A stretch of DNA of 64,000 bases from Tessaracoccus caeni. Lineage in GTDB: Bacteria > Actinomycetota > Actinomycetes > Propionibacteriales > Propionibacteriaceae. This document shows positions 49,595-57,923 of this stretch, one piece after another. A program made the translations under genes and the position numbers. The notes below the pieces were generated by a model. It saw only the letters and a program-made list of their open reading frames with translations. It was not told the origin of the DNA and searched no databases. The stretch is taken from the NCBI RefSeq assembly GCF_029211185.1, contig NZ_JARGDO010000012.1, positions 62,001-126,000 on the forward strand, in the 5' to 3' direction. Position 1 is the stretch's first letter. Every line of letters starts with the position of its first letter.

Positions 49595-50292
49595 TCGAAC
49601 TGCACAACATCACCCTCACCTTCCCCGATGGCGACCGTCGCATCACCGCTGTCGACGACGTCACCCTGCGCGGCCGCCCCGGCGTCGTCACCGGCATCAC
49701 CGGGCCGTCCGGGTCGGGCAAGTCGAGCATCCTCGCGGTCGCCGCGACGCTGATCCGCCCCGACTCCGGCGGCGTCCTGATCGGCGACGGCATCACCACC
49801 ATCGACGCGGCACAGCTCTCGAAGGGCGAGGCCACAGCGCTGCGTCGCGAACGCATCGGCATCGTGTTCCAGCAGTCCAACCTGCTGCCGGCGCTCACTG
49901 CCCGCGAACAACTGCTGATGATGGGCCGGCTCGGTGACGGCGCGCGAGGGGCGAGACGCACGAGGATCGATGGACGCGTCGACGATCTGCTCGACGCCGT
50001 CGGCCTCACCGAACACGCCGACAAGCGCCCGCATCAGCTCTCGGGCGGGCAGCGCCAGCGCACGGCCATCGCGCGGGCTTTGGTCCACGAGCCCGACGTG
50101 CTGCTCGTCGACGAACCCACCAGCGCCCTCGATCAAGAACGCGGCGCGGAGATCATGCGACTCATCGCCAGGCTCACCCACGAGCGGGGCACCGCCACGT
50201 TGCTCGTGACCCACGACCTGGTGCACCGCGACACACTCGATGAGCTGGTCACCATCGTCGACGGAAAGATCTCGACGACGCTCGCCGCGTAG
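49591..50292 (+). CDS. ABC transporter ATP-binding protein (LolD/MacB type)
   Basis: 233 residues. Walker A GPSGSGKSS, Q-loop VFQQSNLLPAL, signature LSGGQRQR, Walker B LLVDEPTSALD and VTHD are intact. Partner of the FtsX-type permease encoded just upstream, with which it overlaps by 4 nt. Cargo unknown; export or envelope remodelling fits the family. Confidence 0.94.
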   Translation: MIELHNITLTFPDGDRRITAVDDVTLRGRPGVVTGITGPSGSGKSSILAVAATLIRPDSGGVLIGDGITTIDAAQLSKGEATALRRERIGIVFQQSNLLPALTAREQLLMMGRLGDGARGARRTRIDGRVDDLLDAVGLTEHADKRPHQLSGGQRQRTAIARALVHEPDVLLVDEPTSALDQERGAEIMRLIARLTHERGTATLLVTHDLVHRDTLDELVTIVDGKISTTLAA

Positions 50293-50379
50293 CCGCCACG
50301 ATTCCTCGCCAATCGGGCGCACCTCGGCCCGATCAGGGAAGATGGACGCATCCATGGTGATCGAGCGAAGGAGCACACC

Positions 50380-50835
50380 ATGTCGAACTTGCGCAGCGCG
50401 TCGAGGACAATCGCACTCCTGGCGACGGCGTGCCTGGGGCTGGCCACGCTGGGGGCATGTTCGCCGTCAGATGCTCCGTCGAAGAGCCAGGCCACCGTCG
50501 AGGTGGACGTTTATTCGGGGCAGGAGAACCCCGTCGCGACCCTCGGCACCGAAGCCCTCGAGCAACTCGACGCCTTCATCGTCGAGCATCAGGATGGTGC
50601 CCCAGAAGTCGAGGCACTCGACGATCCGCTCGGGTTCCGCGGCCTCGTCGTCACGCCGGACGGCCCAGGCATGCAGTGGACCGGCGCGCGCGTCTTGAAG
50701 GACGCGGTGAGGGTGACCACCGACGACTCCACCGTCCAGATCGAGGACGACGACTCCACGGCCTTCGACATCGTCTGGAACGCCATTCGCGGCGACCTCG
50801 ACGAGACCGTCGTGAAGGCGGTCGACGAGTCCTGA
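50380..50835 (+). CDS. Small lipoprotein, unknown function
   Basis: 151 residues. The signal peptide ends in lipobox LGAC (about residue 27), followed by a serine-rich tether. The exported domain is acidic (many Asp and Glu, IEDDDSTAFDIVW) and not recognised. It follows the transporter genes by 87 bp on the same strand but need not share their operon. Confidence 0.75.
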   Translation: MSNLRSASRTIALLATACLGLATLGACSPSDAPSKSQATVEVDVYSGQENPVATLGTEALEQLDAFIVEHQDGAPEVEALDDPLGFRGLVVTPDGPGMQWTGARVLKDAVRVTTDDSTVQIEDDDSTAFDIVWNAIRGDLDETVVKAVDES

Positions 50836-50849
50836 CTCGATTGCAGCCG

Positions 50850-51698
50850 CTAGCCGATTGCAGCCTCGAGCAGACCCAAGTGCGCGAAAGCGTTGTAGAG
50901 GCCGTCGGCCTCTACGTCGGTCGTGATGTGGTCGGCGATCGCGAGCACGTCGTCGGAGGAATTGCCCATCGCCACTCCCACCGCGCAGTACTCGAGCATC
51001 GGGATGTCGACGGCGGCATCGCCCATCGCGACGGTGTCGGCCCGGTCGGCACCCAGGTACTCCAGCAGCACCTCGATGGCATGGGCCTTGTCGATGTTCG
51101 CGACGCCGAGGTCACCGAAGAGCGCATGCGAACCCCGCCCACCCCAGGTGCCTGCCTTCATCTGCGGGAAGGCTTCCTTGGAGTCGAGATGGTCCTGAAA
51201 GCCGCCGAGGACGAAGCTGATCTTGTTGACGTCGTCGCGGTAGAGCTCGGCGCCGTAGATCATCTCGGGGAACACGTCGTCGACGACGACCGTCTCACTG
51301 TTGGTCGCCCCCTTGCCCGCGACATAAGCCCGGAGGACCGGCAGCGCCGCAGCCCGGAAGTCGGCGCTGCCGTACAGGCCGGAGTTGGCCTCGAGGTAGA
51401 AAGCCAGCCCTCTCGCGTCGAGCCAGTCGACGATCGCGCGGCACTCGTCCAAGGTGAGGCTCTGGTGCATCACCACCTCGCCGCGATGCTCCACATACGA
51501 CCCATTACCGCCGATCATGCCGTCGATGCCGATGTCCCACAGCTCCTCGTACATCTCGGCCCTGCTGCGCCCGGTGGTCAGGTAGACTAGGTGCCCGACC
51601 GCGCGGGCGCGCCGGATCGCGTCGACGGCCGAAGCCGGCAGACGGTTGGCGTAGTCGACGAGGGTGCCGTCGACGTCGAGAAAGACGAGCTTGGGCAT
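50850..51698 (-). CDS. HAD-family phosphatase (Cof type)
   Basis: 282 residues. Motif I is FLDVDGTLVDY, motif II TTGRSRAEM, motif III K of INIDKAHAIEVL and motif IV MGDAAVDIPMLEYCAVGVAMGNSSDDV, in the Cof/YbjI order with a large cap domain between. It should dephosphorylate a small sugar phosphate or similar. Followed 15 bp upstream by an acetyltransferase gene on the same strand, so the two may form an operon. Confidence 0.93.
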   Translation of the reverse strand: MPKLVFLDVDGTLVDYANRLPASAVDAIRRARAVGHLVYLTTGRSRAEMYEELWDIGIDGMIGGNGSYVEHRGEVVMHQSLTLDECRAIVDWLDARGLAFYLEANSGLYGSADFRAAALPVLRAYVAGKGATNSETVVVDDVFPEMIYGAELYRDDVNKISFVLGGFQDHLDSKEAFPQMKAGTWGGRGSHALFGDLGVANIDKAHAIEVLLEYLGADRADTVAMGDAAVDIPMLEYCAVGVAMGNSSDDVLAIADHITTDVEADGLYNAFAHLGLLEAAIG

Positions 51699-51713
51699 GG
51701 CGGGTCTCCTGTC

Positions 51714-52292
51714 TCAGATCTCGCGGATGACGCGGGCAGGATTGCCCACCGCGACGACGTTGGCCGGGATGTCCTTGGTCACCACGGAGCCGGCTCCGAT
51801 CACGCTGTTGTCGCCGATCGTGACGCCGGGACACACGATCACGCCGCCTCCGAGCCAGACGTTCTCGCCCAGGGTGATCGGCTGCGCGGCCTCAAGCTTG
51901 TCGCGGCGGGGCTGGGGATCGATGGGGTGCGTCGGCGTCAGCAGCTGCACGTTGGGGCCGATCTGGCAGTCCTCGCCGATCGTGATCTTCGCCACGTCGA
52001 GGGCGGTCAGGTTGTAGTTGATGAAGGTGCGTGCGCCGATCGTGATGTTCTCGCCGTAATCGACGAACAGCGGCGGCTTCACATAGGCCTCGTCGCCGAG
52101 CTCGCCGATCAGGTCGGCCAGGAACTCGCGCGCGTGGGGGTCCGCGGCCACCTCGGCACGGTAGTAGGCGTCGGCCAGTTCCATCGCGCGGCGCGCCAGG
52201 CGTCCGCTCTCGGGATCGTCGGCGATATAGAGGTCTCCGGCGAGCATGCGCTCTCGATTGGTACGCGGGTCTCCCGCGAAGTAGTCCGTCAC
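51714..52292 (-). CDS. Maltose/galactoside O-acetyltransferase-like hexapeptide protein
   Basis: 192 residues. The N-terminal helical part (RERMLAGDLYIADDPESGR) is the maltose-acetyltransferase cap; the left-handed parallel beta-helix follows (GENVWLGGGVIVCPGVTIGDNSVIGAGSVVTKDIP). Catalytic His is in LLTPTHPIDP. It transfers acetyl from acetyl-CoA to a sugar hydroxyl. GTG 52292. A paralogue is divergently encoded at 52380. Confidence 0.92.
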   Translation of the reverse strand: MTDYFAGDPRTNRERMLAGDLYIADDPESGRLARRAMELADAYYRAEVAADPHAREFLADLIGELGDEAYVKPPLFVDYGENITIGARTFINYNLTALDVAKITIGEDCQIGPNVQLLTPTHPIDPQPRRDKLEAAQPITLGENVWLGGGVIVCPGVTIGDNSVIGAGSVVTKDIPANVVAVGNPARVIREI

Positions 52293-52379
52293 GTCTCGAT
52301 CCTAACAAACTGCGTATGCTCGTACATATTTTTGGCAGGGCCGAGCCCGCGACAATCCGGGGCGAGGGTGCGTGCGAGG

Positions 52380-53006
52380 ATGGATGCCGTGGACAACGAA
52401 CAACGCATGCAGGCCGGCCTGATCTACAACCCGACGGTGTCGTCGCTCGCCGATCGCCAGACCGAGGCCCTCGAGCTGCTCTACGACTTCAACGCGACGC
52501 GCCCCTCCGAGGGCGCGCGCCGCTCCGAGTTGCTCACCCAGATGTTCGGCAGCATCGGGGAAGACTGCTACATCGAGCCGCCGCTGCGCGCCAACTGGGG
52601 CGGCCGCAACGTCTACTTCGGTGACGGGGTGTACGCCAACTTCAACCTGACGCTCGTCGACGACGGTGAAATCCACGTGGGCGACAAGGTGATGTTCGGG
52701 CCCAACGTCACGATCAGCACCGCAGGGCACCCGATCCTGCCGGAGCTGCGGGAGCGCGCGGCGCAGTTCAATCTTCCCGTGCGGATCGGCAACAACGTGT
52801 GGATCGGTGCCGGCGCCCTGATCATGCCGGGCGTCACCATCGGCGACAACACGGTGATCGGCGCCGGCAGCGTCGTCACCAGGGATGTCCCGGCCGACGT
52901 CGTCGCCTTCGGCGCGCCGTGTCGCGTGGTGCGCGAGATCGGCGAGCACGACCGGAAGTTCTACTGGCGCGACCGCGAGATCGACATCACCGTCGACGAG
53001 TTCTGA
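52380..53006 (+). CDS. Galactoside/maltose O-acetyltransferase-like hexapeptide protein
   Basis: 208 residues with the same order as its divergent neighbour: short helical cap, then the beta-helix (GNNVWIGAGALIMPGVTIGDNTVIGAGSVVTRDVP) with catalytic His in ISTAGHPILPE. A C-terminal tail (HDRKFYWRDREIDITVDEF) matches the LacA group. ATG 52380 (or 52407). Two similar acetyltransferases facing each other suggest an old duplication with split promoters. Confidence 0.92.
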   Translation: MDAVDNEQRMQAGLIYNPTVSSLADRQTEALELLYDFNATRPSEGARRSELLTQMFGSIGEDCYIEPPLRANWGGRNVYFGDGVYANFNLTLVDDGEIHVGDKVMFGPNVTISTAGHPILPELRERAAQFNLPVRIGNNVWIGAGALIMPGVTIGDNTVIGAGSVVTRDVPADVVAFGAPCRVVREIGEHDRKFYWRDREIDITVDEF

Positions 53007-53032
53007 GACCGCGCCGGCTCAGTGGCCGCACG

Positions 53033-53093
53033 ATAACTGGCTGGGTTGGTCGCTCTGTACGTATTGCACAGTGCGACCAACCCAGCCAGCTAT
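53033..53093. repeat. Long hairpin with conserved TGTAC...GCACA loop (copy 3)
   Basis: A 17-bp core stem (53037-53053 and 53073-53089) extended by 3 bp after one mismatch surrounds TGTACGTATTGCACA (53056-53070), with CTGT/ACAG pairing inside. It lies between two same-strand genes, 30 bp before the MFS start, so it cannot be only a convergent terminator. The stem shares TGGCTGGGTTGGTCGC with copy 2 at 46424. Confidence 0.8.
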
Positions 53094-53109
53094 ATTTACG
53101 CGACGCTCG

Positions 53110-53115
53110 TAAAGT
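53110..53115 (+). promoter_or_regulatory. -10 box TAAAGT placed for a leaderless MFS transcript
   Basis: TAAAGT ends 7 nt before GTG 53123, the spacing at which transcription would start at or next to the start codon. No ribosome site is present upstream. Leaderless mRNAs are common in actinobacteria, so this is a plausible promoter for the MFS gene. Confidence 0.4.
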
Positions 53116-53122
53116 AGGGCCA

Positions 53123-54355
53123 GTGACAACGAGCATGGGCGGCCTCCTCCGGCGATACGGACCGATGGTCTACCTGCCGTCGCTGGTGTTCTCGGTCGGC
53201 GAGGGCGCGATGGTCCCCCTCATCCCCGTCATCGCCACCCAGCGCGGCGCCGACATTCCCATGGCGGCCCTCATCGCGTCGGCGCTCATCGTCGGCTCCC
53301 TGTGCGGAAACGTCCCGGCGGGCTGGCTGGTCAGCAGAATCGGCGAGCGCTACACGATGGTCATCGCCGGCGTGATCGCTCTGCTCGGTGCGGTGGTCTG
53401 CGCGGTGCTGCCCGGACTGGTCTGGCTCACCGCCGCCGTCTTCGTGATCGGCATGGCCGCCGCAGCCTTCGCCCTGGCCCGGCACGCCTTCATGGCGATC
53501 CGAGTGCCCCTCGCGTTCCGTGCCCGGGCGCTGTCGCTGCTGGGCGGCTCGACGAGGTTCGGCCTGTTCACCGGACCCTTCGTCGCCGCAGGTCTGCTGG
53601 CGCTGTTTCACACCGTCAACTCGTCGCTGTGGTTCTTCGCCGCATTGATGGTCGCGCTGGTGGCGCTGGTGTGGATCGGTCCCGACCCGGAGGAGCAGGC
53701 TCGCGCCGCGGAGGGGGTTCCGGCGAAGCCGGCCGGCCGGCAACCCCAGATGGGCGTCTTCGCGTCGCTGTGGCAGTCGCGTCACGTGCTGTCGCGGCTG
53801 GGCGTCGCCTGCATGCTGCTCGCCGCGGTGCGTGCCGCCCGCCAGGTGGTGCTGCCGCTCTGGGGCGTCTCGATCGGGATGGACGCCTCGACGATCGCAC
53901 TGGTCGTCGGGCTCTCAGGCGCGCTCGATTTCGCCCTGTTCTATGCCAGCGGCCAGGTAATGGACCGCTACGGCCGGCTCTGGGCAGCCCTGCCCGCCAT
54001 GGTGCTGATGGGAACGGGTTTCCTGATCCTCTCGCTCACACACGACTGGTCCACCGCGGACACCTGGTTCATCGCGCTCGCCGGCCTGCTCGGGCTGGCG
54101 AACGGGCTCTCCAGCGGCATCCTCATGACGGTGGGCGCCGACCTCGCGCCACCCGGCGGGCAGGCCGCGTTCCTGGGTGCATGGCGGCTGTTCACCGACG
54201 CCGGTTCGGCGCTCGCCCCGGTGATGGTCAGCATCGTCGCGGCGGCCGGGTCGCTCCCTCTGGCCACCGGTCTGGTGGGCGCTCTTGGATTGCTCGGCGC
54301 GGCCGGCCTGTTGCGCTGGGGTCCGCGCTATCTCCCCCACCATGGAAGACGTTAG
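53123..54355 (+). CDS. MFS transporter
   Basis: 410 residues with twelve predicted membrane segments and the loop-2 motif NVPAGWLVSRIGERYTMV. A central cytoplasmic loop (about 190-215, EEQARAAEGVPAKPAGRQ) separates two six-helix halves. The fold is that of drug or sugar efflux MFS proteins; substrate unknown. GTG 53123 (or ATG 53135), probably translated from a leaderless message. Confidence 0.92.
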   Translation: MTTSMGGLLRRYGPMVYLPSLVFSVGEGAMVPLIPVIATQRGADIPMAALIASALIVGSLCGNVPAGWLVSRIGERYTMVIAGVIALLGAVVCAVLPGLVWLTAAVFVIGMAAAAFALARHAFMAIRVPLAFRARALSLLGGSTRFGLFTGPFVAAGLLALFHTVNSSLWFFAALMVALVALVWIGPDPEEQARAAEGVPAKPAGRQPQMGVFASLWQSRHVLSRLGVACMLLAAVRAARQVVLPLWGVSIGMDASTIALVVGLSGALDFALFYASGQVMDRYGRLWAALPAMVLMGTGFLILSLTHDWSTADTWFIALAGLLGLANGLSSGILMTVGADLAPPGGQAAFLGAWRLFTDAGSALAPVMVSIVAAAGSLPLATGLVGALGLLGAAGLLRWGPRYLPHHGRR

Positions 54356-54399
54356 CCGCCCTTAACTCGGTCTTAACAGCACGGTGCGACCATGGGGCG

Positions 54400-55194
54400 A
54401 TGAAGCGTGAGGTCTCGTCCTATATCGCCGCCACCGTCGCGGCGCGGTCCGAACTGGTGCTGAGCATCGCCGTCTCCGATGGCACCCCGCTGGCCGAGGA
54501 ACAGCTCGCCGTCACGCTCGACGGCGCCTCCATCCCTGCAAGGGAGATCGTCGACGCTCACGGCACACGGCTCCACCTCGTTGACGCCACTGCCGGCGAG
54601 TTGGAGGTGACCTACCGCGCCGTCGTGGATCAACTCGCCCCTCCTCGAATCGTCGAGGACGCCGAGCGCATCCGATACCTGCGTCCCAGCCGCTACTGCG
54701 AGTCGGACACGTTGGCTCCCACCGCCGCTGCTGAGTTCAACGGCATCGAGGGCGCGAAGCTTCTCGACGCCGTGAGTTCGTGGGTGGGAACGCACCTGTC
54801 CTACGTCAGCGGATCGAGCCAGCCCACCGACGGCGCGATCCAGACGCTGCTCAGCCGCCAGGGTGTCTGCCGCGACTTCGCTCACCTGGTGGTCGCCTTG
54901 TTGCGCGCGTGCGAGGTGCCGGCCCGGGTGGTGTCGGTCTACGCACCGGGACTCGAACCGATGGACTTCCACGCCGTGGCGGAGGCCGCCATCGGCGACC
55001 GGTGGTGCGTGGTGGACGCTACCGCGCTCGCGCCCCGCAGCAGCATGCTGCGCATCGCCACGGGTCGTGACGCCAGCGACACCGCCTTCCTCACCAACCA
55101 GACCGGTGCGTTGACGCTGAACAGTCTCGAGGTGACCGCCACCGTCGATCAGTTGCCGGAGGACGATGTGACCCAGCTGACCCAGCTGCGCTGA
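54400..55194 (+). CDS. Transglutaminase-like cysteine protein
   Basis: 264 residues. The C-terminal transglutaminase-like core has catalytic C157 (RQGVCRDFAHL), H191 (MDFHAVAEA) and D206 (WCVVDATALAP). An N-terminal beta-rich region of about 110 residues precedes it, as in the bacterial transglutaminase-like group often annotated as cysteine proteases. No signal peptide. Substrate unknown. Ends 12 bp before a large hairpin. Confidence 0.92.
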   Translation: MKREVSSYIAATVAARSELVLSIAVSDGTPLAEEQLAVTLDGASIPAREIVDAHGTRLHLVDATAGELEVTYRAVVDQLAPPRIVEDAERIRYLRPSRYCESDTLAPTAAAEFNGIEGAKLLDAVSSWVGTHLSYVSGSSQPTDGAIQTLLSRQGVCRDFAHLVVALLRACEVPARVVSVYAPGLEPMDFHAVAEAAIGDRWCVVDATALAPRSSMLRIATGRDASDTAFLTNQTGALTLNSLEVTATVDQLPEDDVTQLTQLR

Positions 55195-55205
55195 CGATGC
55201 CGAGA

Positions 55206-55270
55206 ATAACGCTGCGAATATGGCGCGGCCTGTACCTATTGCACACGCCGCGCCATATTCGCAGCGTTAT
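55206..55270. terminator. Long hairpin with conserved TGTAC...GCACA loop (copy 4)
   Basis: Perfect 24-bp arms (55206-55229 and 55247-55270, outer end ATAACGCTGCGAATATGG) hold a 17-nt loop containing TGTACCTATTGCACA (55231-55245). It lies between the convergent transglutaminase-like and ABC-2 ATPase genes and can serve both as a terminator. The stem is unrelated to those of copies 1-3; only the loop is shared. Confidence 0.82.
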
Positions 55271-55306
55271 CCTTCGCACCTCCCTCACGAGGCTCGTGCA
55301 CAAGCG

Positions 55307-56269
55307 TCAGCGGCCTTCGTAGATCCGCCTGACCAGGTCTTCGATGGCCGGTTCCGCGAGCGCCAGCTCGATCACCTCGGCCTGGGACTGGACGGCGGCC
55401 AGCACGTGTGCGGCGGAGAGCCGTCGCGGGGCGAAGGCGATCGAGAGCCTCGAACCGTCGCCTTCCGATGCCACCACGCGGGCGTCGGCAGGTAGATGCA
55501 GCGCATCGGGGGCGACGGGCTTGGCTAGGTCGACGATGAGGATGCGCTCGGCGTCGGTGGCCGCCGCCAGCTCGGCCTCGGTGCCGTCGAAGGCCAGGTG
55601 CCCGTCATCGATCACCACCATGCGGTCGCACAGCCGTTGGACATCGCCCATGTCGTGGGTGGTGAGCAGCAGCGTCGTGCCGCGCTCGGCGCGCTCGCGG
55701 GTGAGGAAGCGGCGCAGGTTCTCTTTGCTGATCATGTCGAGGCCGATGGTGGGCTCGTCGAGCACGGCCAGGTCCGGCGAGTGCAGCAGCGCCGCGGCCA
55801 CCTCGCCGCGCATCCGCTGACCGAGCGATAGCGTGCGCACCGGCCGCGCCAGGAACGACGCCAGCTCCAGCTCGTCGACCAGCACGTCGAAGCGCCGCCG
55901 CCACGCCGCCGCCGGGATCCGATGCATAGCAGCCAGGATCGGGAACGACTCCTCCAGCGGCAGATCCCACCACAGCGCCGAGCGCTGACCGAACACCACC
56001 CCGATCCGACGCGCCAGCGTCCTGCGCTCCGGCACCGGCTTCAGCCCGCAGGTGCGGATGCGCCCGGAGCTCGGCGTGAGGATGCCGGAGATCATCTTGA
56101 TCGTGGTCGACTTCCCCGAGCCGTTGGCGCCGATATATCCGACGGCCTCTCCCGCCTCGACGCGCAGCGTCAGTCCGTCGACGGCGCGCACAAGTCTCTT
56201 GGTTCGACGCAGTCCGCCGCCGTCGTAGACGGTGAACTCCCTGACCAGATCCTCGGTCTCAATGATCAC
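55307..56269 (-). CDS. ABC-2 transporter ATP-binding protein
   Basis: 320 residues. Walker A GANGSGKST, signature LSLGQRMR, Walker B LAVLDEPTIGLD and TTHD, followed by a C-terminal regulatory domain of about 80 residues as in DrrA/CcmA-like ATPases. It energises the two ABC-2 permeases encoded just upstream of it on the same strand. The cargo is unknown. Confidence 0.93.
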   Translation of the reverse strand: MIIETEDLVREFTVYDGGGLRRTKRLVRAVDGLTLRVEAGEAVGYIGANGSGKSTTIKMISGILTPSSGRIRTCGLKPVPERRTLARRIGVVFGQRSALWWDLPLEESFPILAAMHRIPAAAWRRRFDVLVDELELASFLARPVRTLSLGQRMRGEVAAALLHSPDLAVLDEPTIGLDMISKENLRRFLTRERAERGTTLLLTTHDMGDVQRLCDRMVVIDDGHLAFDGTEAELAAATDAERILIVDLAKPVAPDALHLPADARVVASEGDGSRLSIAFAPRRLSAAHVLAAVQSQAEVIELALAEPAIEDLVRRIYEGR

Positions 56270-56272
56270 CGT

Positions 56273-57124
56273 CTAGCCTCCTGCTCCCGAGTAACGACGA
56301 ACTCCCGCGCGCCAGATCAACAGCACCACCGCCCACAACAGCACCCCGACCGGGATGCCGAGCCACGCCATCTCCGGCCACAGGAACGCGGGCAGCGGAG
56401 CCCCGACCAGCACCGCCGCCGGCACGTAGGCCACCAACGTCGCCGGCACGACGAAGGTGAAGAAGACGCGCAGCGGAGTCATCAGCGCGCTCGCCGGCAC
56501 CGAGCTGACGTAGCGGCCACCGTAGACGAACGCGTTGCCCGCCTGCTGCCCGTCGAGGACCCAGAAGTGCAACGAGCCCGATGCCAGAAACAGCGCTCCA
56601 AAGATGAGCACGCCGCCCAGCGGCGCCAGCACGGCCAGCACGACGGCGACCGGCGTCCATTCGACCCCGCAGACCGCGAGCGCGATCAGATAGGCGGCCA
56701 GACCGAAGCCGGCCCGTCCCAATCGACGCAGCTGCACGTCGGCGGTGACCAGCTGCAGCAGCAGCGAGGTAGGGCGCACGAGCAGCGTCTCCAGGCGACC
56801 CTCGCGGATGAAGGTGTGCATGTTGTCGAGCTGGCCGAACAGCATGTCGGCGATGCCGAAGGCCACGCAGGCCAGCCCGTAGACGACGGTCGCCTGCGCC
56901 AGGTTCATGCCGCCGAAGACCGGCGCGTTGTGCAGCAGCACGTAAATCTCGACGAACTCGGTGGCCGCGAGGAACAGCTGGCTGGCGAGGTCGGCGGCGA
57001 AGCTCGACCGATAGCCGGTCTGCGCGCGGATCCGGGCGCCGATCATGGTGCGCACCATGAACCACCAGGTCACAGGGCGGAGGTCGGCGGCTGCCTGACC
57101 CGGGACGGCCCGACGCTCACCCAC
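56273..57124 (-). CDS. ABC-2 type permease (DUF990-like)
   Basis: 283 residues with about six membrane segments and the pattern RAQTGYRSSFAADLASQLFLAATEFVEIYVLL and DNMHTFIREGRLETLLVRPTSLLLQL seen in ABC-2 permeases next to this ATPase type. GTG 57124 overlaps the previous permease stop by 8 nt. It ends 3 bp before the ATPase gene. Confidence 0.9.
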   Translation of the reverse strand: MGERRAVPGQAAADLRPVTWWFMVRTMIGARIRAQTGYRSSFAADLASQLFLAATEFVEIYVLLHNAPVFGGMNLAQATVVYGLACVAFGIADMLFGQLDNMHTFIREGRLETLLVRPTSLLLQLVTADVQLRRLGRAGFGLAAYLIALAVCGVEWTPVAVVLAVLAPLGGVLIFGALFLASGSLHFWVLDGQQAGNAFVYGGRYVSSVPASALMTPLRVFFTFVVPATLVAYVPAAVLVGAPLPAFLWPEMAWLGIPVGVLLWAVVLLIWRAGVRRYSGAGG

Positions 57125-57899
57125 CGTGGATCACCAGCTTCTGCGTACCGCGGTGCAGCATCACCTGGGCGACGCCCACCAGCACCACCAGCCACAAGGC
57201 CTGAACGCCCATCGCATGGATGCCCGCGACACCCATGATCACGTCGATCGGGGTCTGGAACATCGACGGGAACGGGGTGGCGTCGGCGAGCGTCCGCAGC
57301 CAGCCGGGGAACCACGAGACCGGCACGAGCAGGCCGGTCAGCAGGTTCATGATGATCATGAACAGCGCCTGGTAACCGCGCACCTCCACCACCCACATCG
57401 CAAGCAGGTTCACCAGCGTCCAGGCGAGAAACCCGAGGCTGACGGCGAGCACCAGCGAGACGGCGAACAGCAGATAAGGCAGCGGGTGCGCAGGCAGGGC
57501 CAGTCCCGTCATCAGGGCGCCGACGGCCAGCATCGGCACCAGCCGAGGCAGCAACTGCGACGCCGCGCGCCCCAGATCCATCGCCCACCATTGACCGAGA
57601 GCGGTGACGGGACGCAGGAAGTCCATGGCGATCTCGCCCGACTTCACCCGAGCCGCGATCTCCGTCATCCCCCACAGCGGGATCGCCCCGAGCAGACCTT
57701 GCCCGAGCCAGACGTAGGTGGAGGCCTGCTTCAGGTCGTAGCCGCCGACGGCCGTGCCCGCGGTGGTGATCGTCGTCATGAGGAGCGAGGCGCGGATGAA
57801 CCCGAACGCCCCGTTAGCGATCAGAGCCGCGGCTATCGCCGCACGGTAGCGCGCGTACCGGCGATAGCCACCCTTAGCCAGTTCCCAGTACGCACGCAC
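57117..57899 (-). CDS. ABC-2 type permease
   Basis: 260 residues with six membrane segments and the pattern VKSGEIAMDFLRPVTALGQWWAMDLGRAA typical of the paired ABC-2 permeases. GTG 57899 is chosen because GGAAAGGTAAG lies about 8 nt upstream; longer frames run into tandem repeats and are not real. First gene of the permease-permease-ATPase operon. Confidence 0.88.
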   Translation of the reverse strand: MRAYWELAKGGYRRYARYRAAIAAALIANGAFGFIRASLLMTTITTAGTAVGGYDLKQASTYVWLGQGLLGAIPLWGMTEIAARVKSGEIAMDFLRPVTALGQWWAMDLGRAASQLLPRLVPMLAVGALMTGLALPAHPLPYLLFAVSLVLAVSLGFLAWTLVNLLAMWVVEVRGYQALFMIIMNLLTGLLVPVSWFPGWLRTLADATPFPSMFQTPIDVIMGVAGIHAMGVQALWLVVLVGVAQVMLHRGTQKLVIHGG

Positions 57900-57923
57900 T
57901 GGCGAGAGCTTACCTTTCCACCA

